DNA of 64,000 nt from Planctomycetaceae bacterium (GCA_020638995.1 JACKHM010000002.1:186001-250000); one strand, 5' to 3'; positions 53,604-62,935 are shown, counted from the first letter of the stretch. The notes: generated from the sequence alone by a model not told the origin. Program-made: numbers and translations.

Positions 53604-55739
53604 ATGGCCATCCTACATCTTGATGCCCTCCCGCCCCAGACGACAAAAGGAACCATCGTGCGTCTGCTTACACAAGTTGGCGAAATTGACAAGCAGCGGA
53701 TCGGCAACATAGCGATCCAAGGACGCTCGGCAACAGTCGAGGTGCCGGATACCTGGGCAGCGAGATTAGCCAAGAAGCTTGATGGCACCGACTTGGCAAA
53801 CCGGCACATTCGCGCGTGGCCCGCAACAGCACCATCGACAGGAAATCGTGAAGACCACTTTGAACGCATGATTCGCCTGCTCGAAATGGAGGCGGTGGCC
53901 GAGGCCGAACAGATCGTACAGTCGCAAAGGAGATTGTCGCCCGCGCAAGCTGAGAAGGCGGGCACATCACTGATCAATATGACACTGCGTGATGAAGCCG
54001 CCGGACTTGGCGGGCGCGTGCTCGTGACGCTTGGCAAGAAGTCACGTGAGCCGTTACCGTGGACTCGGCTTGGCATTGGGTCACCTGTGGTGCTATCCGA
54101 GCAGGAAAGCGACGAGCACTGGCGCGGTGTCGTGAGTTATCGCGGCAGCCACACAATCGAAGTCGCCATGCCACAACCGCTGCCTTCCGCAGAAGCAAAG
54201 ACGGCCTATAGAATCGACGTATCGACTGATGAGGTGGCGCGCCAACGGCAACGAGTGGCGATGGAACGCGCTCGCAGTGCTTCCGGCGATCGTCTCGCAC
54301 AACTGCGATCGGTCTTCCTCGGAGAAACAACACCCACCCAGCAAGTGATCGATGCTGCGGAGAAGTTTGACGGCAGGCTGAATGCTTCGCAGATTGACGC
54401 GATTCGGTTTGCCCTTGGTGCCAAAGACTTGTCGATGATTCACGGCCCACCCGGCACGGGAAAGACAACGACGGTGGTCGAAGTCATTCGTCGCGCCGTG
54501 GCTCGTGGCGACAAAGTCCTTGCCTGTGCACCCAGTAACATGGCGGTCGACAATCTGTTCGAGAAGCTGTTGACCATTGGAGCGAGGGTCGTTCGGCTCG
54601 GGCATCCTGCCAGGGTGATGCCCGAACTGCGAACGCATACGCTGGATTTGATGGTGGATGACCATGAGGACATGCAACTCGCGAAAAAACTGACGCGTGA
54701 CGCACACGCATTGTATCGAAGGTCTTCACGATTCACACGGGCGAAACCTGCCCCAGGCGAGCGGCACTCGCTACGCGAGGAGGCAAAGAACATGCTCGCA
54801 GATGCCCAGCGGTTGGAGCGTCAGGTCATTCAGCAAATCCTCGACAATGCAGACATTCTGTGCGCGACGCTAACGGGCTTGGACAGCACGCTGCTCGGGC
54901 GACGAAGATTCGAGTGGTTGGTGATCGACGAGGCCTGTCAGACGACCGAGCCGACTTGCTGGATTCCGCTTTCAGTTTGCGAACGCGTTCTGTTGGCGGG
55001 TGACCACTGTCAATTGCCTCCGACGGTTGTTTCGCGCGAAGCAGCCAGCGAAGGATTCGCAGTCAGCCTGTTCGAGCGGTTGATGGAGTTGCACGGCGAG
55101 CAAGTTTCGCGTCGCTTGACCGTTCAGTATCGAATGCACGAGCAGATCATGAGCTTCTCGTCACAACAGTTTTACGAGTCGGAACTCATTGCTGATGCTA
55201 GTGTGAGGCATCACTTACTCCACGATTTGCCGGACATCGAGCTTTCTGAAGCGACATTTTCGCCGGTTGCGTTTGTGGATACCGCCGGCGCTGGCTTCGA
55301 CGATGAGCTCGAACCGGATGGCGAGAGTCGTCGCAATCCAGGTGAAGCGGAGCTAGTCCGCCGCAAGGTGCAGGCGTTGCGCGAAACTGGATTGGCTGCA
55401 AGCGACATCGCGGTCATCGCTCCCTATGCAGCGCAGGTGAGATTGCTGCGTGACGTTATCGACACTGAACGATTGGAAATCGACACGGTAGACGGTTTTC
55501 AAGGTCGCGAGAAAGAAGCAGTAATTATCTCGCTCGTGCGATCCAACAGCAACGGCGATATCGGATTCTTAGCAGATGTTCGGCGCATGAACGTCGCACT
55601 GACCCGAGCACGCAGAAAACTGATCGTCGTAGGCGACAGTGCTACGATTGGCACACATCTGTTTTATCAGCAAATGTTGGATTACTTTGAGCAGATCGGT
55701 GCTTATCATACGGTCTGGGAAGAACCTGACCTCTTGTGA
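53604..55739 (+). CDS. UPF1/IGHMBP2-like superfamily 1 helicase with DbpA-like RNA-binding N-terminus
   Basis: From ATG 53604 the product has 711 residues (the frame is open to a TTG at 53490). Residues 1-73 (AILHLDALPPQTTKGTIVRL, RIGNIAIQGRSATVEVP, LANRHIRAWPA) resemble the small RRM-like C-terminal domain of DbpA/CsdA helicases. About 150-270 is an OB-like 1B region (VLSEQESDEHWRGVVSYRG). The helicase core has GPPGTGKTTT, CAPSNMAVDNL, VIDEACQTTEP (the DEAxQ form of UPF1-like enzymes), LLAGDHCQLPPTV, VQYRMHEQIMSFSS, VDGFQGREKEAVIISLVRSN and NVALTRARRKLIVVGD. It likely unwinds DNA or RNA duplexes from the 5' end. Confidence 0.92.
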   Translation: MAILHLDALPPQTTKGTIVRLLTQVGEIDKQRIGNIAIQGRSATVEVPDTWAARLAKKLDGTDLANRHIRAWPATAPSTGNREDHFERMIRLLEMEAVAEAEQIVQSQRRLSPAQAEKAGTSLINMTLRDEAAGLGGRVLVTLGKKSREPLPWTRLGIGSPVVLSEQESDEHWRGVVSYRGSHTIEVAMPQPLPSAEAKTAYRIDVSTDEVARQRQRVAMERARSASGDRLAQLRSVFLGETTPTQQVIDAAEKFDGRLNASQIDAIRFALGAKDLSMIHGPPGTGKTTTVVEVIRRAVARGDKVLACAPSNMAVDNLFEKLLTIGARVVRLGHPARVMPELRTHTLDLMVDDHEDMQLAKKLTRDAHALYRRSSRFTRAKPAPGERHSLREEAKNMLADAQRLERQVIQQILDNADILCATLTGLDSTLLGRRRFEWLVIDEACQTTEPTCWIPLSVCERVLLAGDHCQLPPTVVSREAASEGFAVSLFERLMELHGEQVSRRLTVQYRMHEQIMSFSSQQFYESELIADASVRHHLLHDLPDIELSEATFSPVAFVDTAGAGFDDELEPDGESRRNPGEAELVRRKVQALRETGLAASDIAVIAPYAAQVRLLRDVIDTERLEIDTVDGFQGREKEAVIISLVRSNSNGDIGFLADVRRMNVALTRARRKLIVVGDSATIGTHLFYQQMLDYFEQIGAYHTVWEEPDLL

Positions 55740-55769
55740 CAAATGCGTACTAAAACTTGGAGACCGAAC

Positions 55770-56444
55770 ATGCGTATTCATCTCGCTGTCGCCAGCCTTG
55801 GGGCGTTGGTTGCTGGCCTTGCCATCGGAGGCATCGAGCGGGGCAACGCCGCGGAGAACCGTTGGGAGTCAACCATTCAAGCATTCGAAAGGGCCGACGC
55901 CGATCACCCACAGCCAAAGAATGGCATCGTCTTTGTGGGTAGTTCCAGCATTAGAAAGTGGGATCTGAAGAAGTGGTTCCCTGACTTCAACGCACTCAAT
56001 CGCGGCTTCGGGGGCTCGGAAGTGTCCGACTCCGTCGAGTTTGCCGAGCGCATCATAATTAAGTACGAGCCACGGATTGTGGTGGTGTATGCCGGCGATA
56101 ACGATATCGCACACAACAAGTCACCTCAGCGAGTGTACGACGACTTCAAGCAACTCGTCAGTTTGATCCACGGCAAATTACCGCAAACGAAGATCGTTTA
56201 CATTGCGGTGAAACCCAGCATCAGCCGCTGGGCCTTGATCGACCAAGTTCGCGAAGCCAATCGATTGATCGTGGAACTTGCGTCAAATGACGAGCGAGTC
56301 GAGTTTGTCGATATCGACAAGCCCATGCTGGGCGATGATGGCATGCCCCGTAAAGAGCTCTTCGTCGCAGACGGCTTGCATTTGAGCGAGGATGGCTATG
56401 AACTTTGGACCAACCTCGTCAAGCCGCACTTAACCACAAACTAG
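55770..56444 (+). CDS. SGNH/GDSL-family hydrolase
   Basis: ATG 55770 has GGAG about 8 bases upstream; the 224-residue product has a signal peptide (IHLAVASLGALVAGLAIGG). Block I is VFVGSSSIRKWDL (the usual GDS is GSS), block II has the Gly in NRGFGGSEVSD, block III is YAGDNDIAHN, and block V is DGLHLSEDGYELW with the catalytic Asp-His pair. Such hydrolases cleave esters, for example acetyl groups of polysaccharides. It starts 30 bases after the helicase gene but is unlikely to share its function. Confidence 0.87.
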   Translation: MRIHLAVASLGALVAGLAIGGIERGNAAENRWESTIQAFERADADHPQPKNGIVFVGSSSIRKWDLKKWFPDFNALNRGFGGSEVSDSVEFAERIIIKYEPRIVVVYAGDNDIAHNKSPQRVYDDFKQLVSLIHGKLPQTKIVYIAVKPSISRWALIDQVREANRLIVELASNDERVEFVDIDKPMLGDDGMPRKELFVADGLHLSEDGYELWTNLVKPHLTTN

Positions 56445-56544
56445 CAGTGACGCGGTAATCAGGCTGGAACGAACGGGATTTCGATGCCCAGAAAGAATTG
56501 GAGGTGTCGAGATCTTGCCCTGTTGTGCCCGCTCGAACAGACGA

Positions 56545-57522
56545 TCAGCGACTGGGCCGCGACGCAACATAGCCCGGTGTGCCGCCTTCGTAGATGCTGA
56601 ACTCAGCCCAAACCGGAAGGTGATCGGAGACTTCAAGAGCCTCTTCCGTACTCAGATTGTAGTCTCGCATGAAATCGACAACTCCGCTGCGACCGACGAA
56701 TTCCTTTGTCGCGTCACGGTGGAAGATGATGTTGTCATACTGCTCAGTTCTCCGGACGTTAGTTGGGAGGCCTGAAATTGCCCAGGTGATTCCAGATATC
56801 TGTCCCAACTCGCCGAGGTGCTCACTGTCGGCGTTGAAATCGCCGAGGATGATTACGTCGTCTTCGTCACGACCATCGTCACGCACGACGCGATAGACGT
56901 CATCCATCACCGACATTTCAGTTGCAACAATGTCGGGATCTGTATGAACATTAACCAAGGTAAAAGTAAACGCTTCGTCCACGCTGGGACCTCGCGCGCG
57001 AAACCAACCGACGAGTGGTTCACGATGCAACAGATTGTCGGGGTCATTGACCGTGTAGAGAAACGTACGATCGACTTCGATTGTTTGTCGATCGAAAATA
57101 TAAGCGTATTGCTCTTTGCTGCTGGTGTCACCAATACGTGGCCCTATGACAAAATCGTAGCTGCGTCCGGCAGCATTGATGATCTCGATAAAACGCGGCA
57201 TCACGTCCTGGTCCTGCGAGCGAATCTCTTGGACTGCAATCACATCGAATTCGCGAACGAGCCGAGCCAAGATCGCCATCACCTTTGGCTTTGAGAGTTT
57301 ACTCTGTCCAAAGACCTGAATATTGAAGGTGGCTATCTTGATAACGTCGTCGGGTTGAAACGCCGGTACCTCGGGTCCAGCGGCACTCACGGGAAAAGTC
57401 GCACCACCCGCCTTCTTTTTCACGGCTATGTTTTCGAGCCCTTCGATGTCGAAGTTCTGCAAGAACAGCCAGCCACCGCCCGCGATCATAGCCACCAAGA
57501 GAAGTATCGATGAGTTCCGCAA
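56545..57522 (-). CDS. Endonuclease/exonuclease/phosphatase-fold protein, membrane-anchored
   Basis: I choose TTG 57522 because AAGGAGG stands 6 bases upstream; a GTG at 57552 lies before that site. The 325-residue protein has an N-terminal membrane anchor or signal (ILLLVAMIAGGGWLFL), then a DNase-I-like fold: KIATFNIQVFG, IAVQEIRSQDQDV with the metal Glu, TLVNVHTDP, VIILGDFNADSEH and the closing SDHLPVWAEF. It acts outside the cytoplasm, on nucleic acid or phosphoesters. The family covers nucleases and lipid or sugar phosphatases, and the substrate is open. Confidence 0.88.
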   Translation of the reverse strand: MRNSSILLLVAMIAGGGWLFLQNFDIEGLENIAVKKKAGGATFPVSAAGPEVPAFQPDDVIKIATFNIQVFGQSKLSKPKVMAILARLVREFDVIAVQEIRSQDQDVMPRFIEIINAAGRSYDFVIGPRIGDTSSKEQYAYIFDRQTIEVDRTFLYTVNDPDNLLHREPLVGWFRARGPSVDEAFTFTLVNVHTDPDIVATEMSVMDDVYRVVRDDGRDEDDVIILGDFNADSEHLGELGQISGITWAISGLPTNVRRTEQYDNIIFHRDATKEFVGRSGVVDFMRDYNLSTEEALEVSDHLPVWAEFSIYEGGTPGYVASRPSR

Positions 57523-57710
57523 AACGCCCCTCCTTGGGCAGTTCGACAGCACCTACGAGCGTTTGATCCATACACTTGCACGATTACCGCGCACGGACCG
57601 GGGCGGGAGAGTAACTGATGCGCGCAACAGGCTCCAGAGCAGTTTGTCTAGCCGCAAGCGGTCAAACGGTGGCGGCATGGTTCGTGGGATTTGCAGAGAC
57701 AGGCTGCTAG

Positions 57711-57745
57711 CAAAGAAAACGGGGACGTCTTTTGACGTCCCCGTT
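57711..57745 (-). terminator. Rho-independent terminator
   Basis: AACGGGGACGTC (57718-57729) and GACGTCCCCGTT (57734-57745) form a perfect 12-base stem with a 4-base loop. On the minus strand the stem is followed by TTTTCTTTG (overlapping its last two bases), so it ends transcription from the small gene whose stop lies 28 bases upstream at 57773. It is the clearest terminator in the window. Confidence 0.9.
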
Positions 57746-57772
57746 CGTTATCTTCAGATGAACTGCTAGTAG

Positions 57773-57997
57773 TTACTCACGTGGGCGAACAGCACCGGTG
57801 AGTCCGCTGTAATCCACGCGATCTGAGCTGTGCCAAAGCGGCATGCCCAGAGCGACTCGCTGACGCAGGACTTCGATCTTTTCGTCCGAACCTGCGGGAG
57901 CATCGGTTGCTTCGAAGTCGGAATTCGCTTCGGGAGCGAAATCTTCGTCGTGACCGTACTTTAAAATGGCCTCGAAAACATTGTTTACGTTGTGCAT
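57773..57997 (-). CDS. Small acidic protein of unknown function
   Basis: The 74-residue product has no signal peptide, membrane segment or cysteine. The middle is acidic (HDEDFAPEANSDFEATDAP) and the end has KIEVLRQRVALGMPLWHSSDRVDY, a helix followed by a Trp-His turn. A strong GAGGAGG ribosome site lies about 11 bases before ATG 57997, and a perfect terminator follows. This shows that it is a real and probably well expressed single-gene unit. I do not recognise the family. Confidence 0.8.
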   Translation of the reverse strand: MHNVNNVFEAILKYGHDEDFAPEANSDFEATDAPAGSDEKIEVLRQRVALGMPLWHSSDRVDYSGLTGAVRPRE

Positions 57998-58263
57998 CTA
58001 ACTTCGTGACCTCCTCACACCTGTGATTTCCAATGAATCTTATCTCGTTCGGCGTTTGCGAACGCCGTTTACAGTCTATTTGGTTTGATTAACACGTATT
58101 CGTTTGGGGGCGGGATGCGTTGAACTTGGGCCTGCGAGCTAGTTATGTTGACCCGGTCGTTTCTTGAATACGTTTTACCTCCGGAATGCTTGTAATTATT
58201 CCCGGATGCCTCAGAATGTCAAGAAAATTAACCTAGCCTTTTCCTTGGTTGCTGAGTCGTAGG
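57998..58263. other. Divergent intergenic region with a hairpin
   Basis: About 265 bases between the small acidic protein (-) and YjbQ (+). CGGCGTT (58050-58056) pairs with AACGCCG (58061-58067) across a 4-base loop, in the leader of the small protein gene. Nothing else is clear. Confidence 0.5.
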
Positions 58264-58683
58264 ATGTCCTGGTTTCAAGCGTTAATCGAGCTGTCTCCGC
58301 GTGCTCGCGGCTTTCATTTAATCACCTCCCAAGTCGTCAACGCATTGCCGGAACTTCGCAAAATCAAGGTGGGCTTACTTCACGTGTTCATCCAACACAC
58401 TTCTGCCTCGTTAACGATTAACGAGAACGCCGATCCTGACGTTCCCGTTGATCTAGAGATGTCGGTCAACAAGATCGCTCCCGAAGAATTTCCGTATATT
58501 CATACACTTGAGGGTTCGGACGATATGCCTGCCCATGTCAAAGCTTCGCTGCTCGGAAGCTCGGTAACTGTTCCAATACGCGACGGCAAACTACTGCTGG
58601 GGACGTGGCAAGGCATCTATTTGTGCGAGCACCGTAATCGCGGGGGCACTCGCCGACTCGTCGTGACTCTACACGGCGAGTAA
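58264..58683 (+). CDS. YjbQ-family (UPF0047) protein
   Basis: From ATG 58264 (a TTG at 58249 is also in frame) the 139-residue protein matches the YjbQ family along its length: LSPRARGFHLITSQVV, HVFIQHTSASLTINENADPDV, the acidic loop after it, AHVKASLLGSSVTVPI, and LGTWQGIYLCEHR. The His and Glu residues of these motifs bind a metal. The family has been assigned secondary thiamine-phosphate synthase activity, though its main role is unclear. It is convergent with holB. Confidence 0.92.
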   Translation: MSWFQALIELSPRARGFHLITSQVVNALPELRKIKVGLLHVFIQHTSASLTINENADPDVPVDLEMSVNKIAPEEFPYIHTLEGSDDMPAHVKASLLGSSVTVPIRDGKLLLGTWQGIYLCEHRNRGGTRRLVVTLHGE

Positions 58684-58723
58684 CACGTAGAAGTCTGAAC
58701 CGAACTCGAAATCGTTCCACTTT

Positions 58724-59785
58724 TCAGGCGTAGGCCGACTGAAATAACCGGGCCAAGTCATCAATCCAGCATTCGATCAAGGTGGCCTGATTTGCGTTTG
58801 CTTCGACCTGAGACTGGGCGTCGAGACAGCGTTCGATGCAGGCAGCCACCGTTTCCGGATCGACGTTCTGGGCGCGGAGATCATCGCCAATGAACGCCTG
58901 CAAACCGGAGTCACCCGTTGGAGATAGTCCGTTCAATTGTCGAATCATCGCGCGATAGAACTCAATCGCGACCAGGACGACAAGCTTGAGTCTTTCACGG
59001 CGAATCGGGGCATCTTTTCCCGCGCTCTCGACGAACTTTCCCAGATCGGCGGCGAGAGCCACGCTCGCTGACGGCAATTGACCTAGTCTAGTCAAAAACT
59101 CATCGCGAAAGGCCCGCAGGTCTGGCTCACCAAACTGCTTAGCTCGTTGCAGGCTTCCCTGACTGAACGCAGCCAATTGCTCCGCTTCGACGTCCGACTC
59201 GACTTCGCCGAGCGTCGCTAGTAGCCGAACTACCACGCTGTGCGGCAGCTCTCTAAATCGAATGACCTGACACCGCGAGCGAATGGTTGGAAGCTGAGTC
59301 TGTTCACTCGATGCAATCAAAATGATAAGTGAATTCGCCGGAGGTTCTTCTAGCGTCTTCAGCAGACAGTTTGCGCCTTCCTGATTGAGATAGTCGGCAT
59401 CGTCGATGATAGCGATCTTGCGACCGCCCAGAAAAGGCTTGAGTGCTATATTGTGACAAAGGCCATCTCGCATCCGATGTTCGCGGTCACCGATGAAGAC
59501 TTCGACGGGAATAAAGGCTTTGTCAGCTGGCTTTGAGACGAGTTCCAAATCGGGATGTGATTCTGCGACGACCTGCTGGCAAGACGGACAGCTCCCGCAC
59601 GGATCCAGATTAACATCCGCGGCCCGCTCGCAGAGTAAAGACTGTGCTAGTTTCAAGGCGAAGGTTCGCTTGCCGATGCCCGCGGGTCCAACAAACAGAA
59701 ACGTACTCGCCAGGCGACCGCTTGCAAGAATCCTGCGAAAACGATCGACGACGTCGTCGTGACCTTCGATACCTTGCCAACTCAT
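58724..59785 (-). CDS. holB: DNA polymerase III subunit delta-prime
   Basis: The 353-residue clamp-loader AAA+ protein has Walker A GPAGIGKRTFA, a four-cysteine zinc module (CERAADVNLDPCGSCPSC), IAIIDDADYLNQEGANCLLKTLEEPPAN with the sensor Leu/Lys/Thr motif, and the SRCQ arginine-finger segment. It is part of the complex that loads the beta sliding clamp. Its first 4 bases overlap the tmk stop, the common tmk-holB arrangement. Confidence 0.92.
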   Translation of the reverse strand: MSWQGIEGHDDVVDRFRRILASGRLASTFLFVGPAGIGKRTFALKLAQSLLCERAADVNLDPCGSCPSCQQVVAESHPDLELVSKPADKAFIPVEVFIGDREHRMRDGLCHNIALKPFLGGRKIAIIDDADYLNQEGANCLLKTLEEPPANSLIILIASSEQTQLPTIRSRCQVIRFRELPHSVVVRLLATLGEVESDVEAEQLAAFSQGSLQRAKQFGEPDLRAFRDEFLTRLGQLPSASVALAADLGKFVESAGKDAPIRRERLKLVVLVAIEFYRAMIRQLNGLSPTGDSGLQAFIGDDLRAQNVDPETVAACIERCLDAQSQVEANANQATLIECWIDDLARLFQSAYA

Positions 59786-60417
59786 CGGATCGATTTACCT
59801 CGTGCTTCGATCACCCGTTGTGCAACGGCGCGGATATCGTCTTGTACGCTGCTGATATCTCGGGCTGCATCGATCACGGCGATGCGGTCTGGCGATTGAC
59901 CCGCCTCCTTCAGGAATCCATCACGAACACGATTCAAAAAACCAGTACCGCGCGCCTCGATGCGATCCAAATTGCGGTTCAACCGAGTGGATGCTTGGTC
60001 CACTGCCATATCCAGCATCAGCGTTAGGTCAGGACTCACAGCATCTGTGGCAACGGCGCCAACCGCCCACACGTTGTCTGCTCCCACGCCGCCAGCGTAA
60101 CCCTGGTAGGCCACATTCGAGACAAGGAAGCGATCGGAAACCACCGTCTTTCCCGCCTGAAGCGCCGGTCGAATGACCTCAGCAACGAGCTGTGCACGCG
60201 AAGCCATATACAGCAACATCTCGGCGATCGGTGAAATCGGCGTGTCTTGTTTATGGAGAATGATCTCGCGCAGATCTTCCCCAAGCTCCGTCCCGCCCGG
60301 ATCCCGACACTGCACGACATGGTGACCTTGGTCGCGCAGCCACTCGCAAAACAACTCCATCTGTGTGGATTTGCCGGTGCCGTCAATCCCATCGAAACTG
60401 AAGAAAATACCTGTCAT
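59782..60417 (-). CDS. tmk: Thymidylate kinase
   Basis: The 211-residue enzyme has the P-loop DGIDGTGKST, the DPGGTELGEDLREIIL segment that binds dTMP, the DRFLVSNVAYQG motif, and a LID region with DRIEARGTGFLNRVRDGF. It phosphorylates dTMP to dTDP. Length and motif order are normal for bacterial Tmk. It forms an operon with holB. Confidence 0.95.
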   Translation of the reverse strand: MTGIFFSFDGIDGTGKSTQMELFCEWLRDQGHHVVQCRDPGGTELGEDLREIILHKQDTPISPIAEMLLYMASRAQLVAEVIRPALQAGKTVVSDRFLVSNVAYQGYAGGVGADNVWAVGAVATDAVSPDLTLMLDMAVDQASTRLNRNLDRIEARGTGFLNRVRDGFLKEAGQSPDRIAVIDAARDISSVQDDIRAVAQRVIEARGKSIR

Positions 60418-60712
60418 TGTGGCTGCATTCTACGAGCGTCGACACGACGAGCGGTAGTGGGGGAGTTTTGTGTACACCCTGGTTCAACTCGTGGGAGGCA
60501 AATCACATAGGTCTCGGATAACCTCACCGCAGTGCAGCATCGCCGTGAGTTTGGCGAGCACAAAAGGGAAACACGGACAGCACGGGCGGAGGGCGTTCGT
60601 ATACCGATCGTCTCCGCGAGTTCCGTGCTATCCGTGTCCAATCGCTCCCAGCCGTAGTGATTTGGCGTCAATTCTCCCGATGAAGTCGAATGTTTGGTGG
60701 CGACCGTTCGGG
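60418..60712. other. Intergenic region with a long imperfect hairpin
   Basis: About 295 bases between the TolC-family gene (stop at 60713) and tmk (start 60417), both on the minus strand. The only feature is the inverted repeat at 60571-60637. It must also hold the tmk promoter. No gene is supported here. Confidence 0.5.
60571..60637. repeat. Long imperfect inverted repeat
   Basis: ACACGGACAGCACGG (60571-60585) pairs with CCGTGCTATCCGTGT (60623-60637) with one mismatch. The stem continues inward through GCGGAG (60586-60591) and CTCCGC (60612-60617). There is no T tract on either side. The form suggests a dispersed intergenic repeat or an RNA structure, not a simple terminator. Confidence 0.7.
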
Positions 60713-62935
60713 CTACTTTCGTAGGGGTTCTGCAAATGACGCTTGACGCAATTCATTCCCATCAGGCCTGGAGTCCGATTTCAGGCCCAGTGATCCCCAC
60801 TCAAATTTGCTCCCACTTTGGACGGCAACCGCGGGCGAGCCACCTTGTATTCCAGCCCGCAGTGGTGCGTTCAGCGAGGGGCCTTCAGGACGCGTCGTGA
60901 TCGGACCCGGTTCCCGCGATTCGCTCTCGCCAGCTTCGGGTCGCTCCGTTGGTCGCGGTGCAGGCGTCGGGACCAATTCCCGCGTCTCGCCGCTTCCGTA
61001 AGCAGGTTCGGCCGCCAGGTCGCCAACGTACTCGGTGATCGGACCCTGATTCACCGGACCTTGGCTGATGACGTTCGGGCGAGTGTAACCGTAGTTCAGG
61101 TAGTAGCTCGCATCTCGCTCTCGGGCATGCCCCAAAGCGTCCCAGTAAGCCTTGTCGGCCCAAGGTCCTTCGGCCAGATGGACGTTGTTGTATTCGAGCA
61201 ACGAACCTTTGCGGAAATGGACCTCCGCGATGGACTTGTTGTACTCGCTCAACGCACGATAGTAGTCGATTTGAGCCTGAGCCCGACGTCGTTGTGCATC
61301 GAGCACCAGATCGAGCGTCGACTTACCGCGCTCATACAGCACTCGTACCGAATCCACCTCCGATTGAGAAGCTTTCCATCGATTGAAGTGCGTTTGGGCT
61401 GAATGATAGTTGAAGTCGAGATTCCGGATTGCAGTGCTCAACAGGTGCGAGGTGTTCAACTCCATGTCCTGAAGTCTTGACTGCTCTCGAACCAAGTTCA
61501 ACTGAGCGTTGCGAACTCCGGCCAATTCCCGACGGTATCCGACAGGCATCTGGAAGTTGAAAAGAAATCCGAACTCTTGGAAATTACCCTCCGTCAATTC
61601 ATCAAACGCCGTCGAGCCATCGGCGGGGAAGTTCAATCCGTTTCGATCCGCATTGATCAAGTCGTCACCCGCTCCAACCCATCGGTAAGCAGCTCCTAAA
61701 TCAAGCTGCGGTAATAACTGATTCTTTGCAGCGACAAGCTCCAGCTCGCGGCGTTCAATGACCCACTTCTGCTGTCGCAGCTCGGTACTACGCAACAGCG
61801 CCTCGGCATGAATCATCCGCCAATCGTGGCTCACGCGAGCCGCCGTTGGTTCGTCGATAGGCCGAATCAATCGACCATCCGTGGCGGCAATCCCCATCAG
61901 GTAGCGAAGGCGGTTCTCGACGTTGTACAAATCGCGAAGTGCTGTTTCGAGTTGTGCTCGGAAGAAAAAGTATTGCTCGCGAGACTGAGCCTCAGCCTGC
62001 GAACTCTCGAGCCCACCCTTCATCTTTTCATAGACGTTGTTCCAAGTTGCTTGGGCACTGTCGCGCCCGATCTTTGCTGTCTCAAGATTGCGGTACGCGG
62101 CGTGCAAATCCCAATAAGTGTTCTCCAAGTCCAGCACGACATTTCGGATCGAGGCCTCGAATGTCGCAAGACTGACGTCCGTGTTGATTCGAGCGATCAT
62201 GACCGGAATTCGGTTGATCATCGCCCCTCGTCCCCGCAGTAACGGTTGCGTGTGGCGAACTTCAAACGCCGTCGTCCAGAAGCTTCCATCGGTCGTCGCG
62301 GTAATGGAGTTACCGCGGCGATACTCCGTAGTGTTTGACAAGGATGTCGTGCCACCAGTGGCGTTTCGTTTGCTCAAACTCGTTCGAACCCCACCCGAGT
62401 TGAGTTGTAGGACGTTGGGGAAGCCAGGAATGCCACCAAATCCCTGTGGCCGATTCGTGCTGGATAGAAAGTCTCCGTTGCCTTGCGTACCGGTCGACTG
62501 AAGTTGAGCGTCGAATGCCGACTGTGCGGCTTCGACGCCGTTGTTCGAGTCAGACTCCACAATTGCCGTGTCATAGATGGTCGATGCACTGGCCGTTCGA
62601 CCCACCAACGCGTCGGCAAACCCAAACGGTGTAACGCCGCCAAGATTCCGAACTACTTTGCTGTTTTGCAACGCGATCGACACAACCTCTTCCAGCTCAA
62701 GATCCCACATTTCCCGGAATTCCGGATCACTTAGTGTCATCGGAGCTTCGGCGAACTCGACATCTTCCAACAGCGGTTGGGAGTAGTCAGGAGCCTCGAT
62801 TGCTGTCGCATGGTCGAGGTAGTGCGACAGGTCGCCATCCTCGTGGAAGTAGAAGGGTTGAGTCGGGTGACAACCTGTAAAGGCAGTCAACACGATCAAA
62901 ATCACAGGGAGTGTGCTTCGCAGTTGCCGGGTCAT
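60713..62935 (-). CDS. TolC-family outer-membrane efflux lipoprotein
   Basis: The 740-residue protein has a lipoprotein signal (ILIVLTAFTGC, lipidation Cys in TGCHPT). It is much longer than TolC (about 470). The OEP-type region (about 90-600) has long helices with VVLDLENTYWDLHAAYRNLE, QAQIDYYRALSEYNKSIAEV and the DLGAAYRWVG beta part typical of outer-membrane factor proteins. The last ~130 residues are Pro/Glu/Arg-rich and disordered. It forms the outer-membrane exit duct of an efflux or type I export system. No adaptor or pump is next to it, though HlyD-type genes lie at the far end of the window. Confidence 0.9.
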   Translation of the reverse strand: MTRQLRSTLPVILIVLTAFTGCHPTQPFYFHEDGDLSHYLDHATAIEAPDYSQPLLEDVEFAEAPMTLSDPEFREMWDLELEEVVSIALQNSKVVRNLGGVTPFGFADALVGRTASASTIYDTAIVESDSNNGVEAAQSAFDAQLQSTGTQGNGDFLSSTNRPQGFGGIPGFPNVLQLNSGGVRTSLSKRNATGGTTSLSNTTEYRRGNSITATTDGSFWTTAFEVRHTQPLLRGRGAMINRIPVMIARINTDVSLATFEASIRNVVLDLENTYWDLHAAYRNLETAKIGRDSAQATWNNVYEKMKGGLESSQAEAQSREQYFFFRAQLETALRDLYNVENRLRYLMGIAATDGRLIRPIDEPTAARVSHDWRMIHAEALLRSTELRQQKWVIERRELELVAAKNQLLPQLDLGAAYRWVGAGDDLINADRNGLNFPADGSTAFDELTEGNFQEFGFLFNFQMPVGYRRELAGVRNAQLNLVREQSRLQDMELNTSHLLSTAIRNLDFNYHSAQTHFNRWKASQSEVDSVRVLYERGKSTLDLVLDAQRRRAQAQIDYYRALSEYNKSIAEVHFRKGSLLEYNNVHLAEGPWADKAYWDALGHARERDASYYLNYGYTRPNVISQGPVNQGPITEYVGDLAAEPAYGSGETRELVPTPAPRPTERPEAGESESREPGPITTRPEGPSLNAPLRAGIQGGSPAVAVQSGSKFEWGSLGLKSDSRPDGNELRQASFAEPLRK

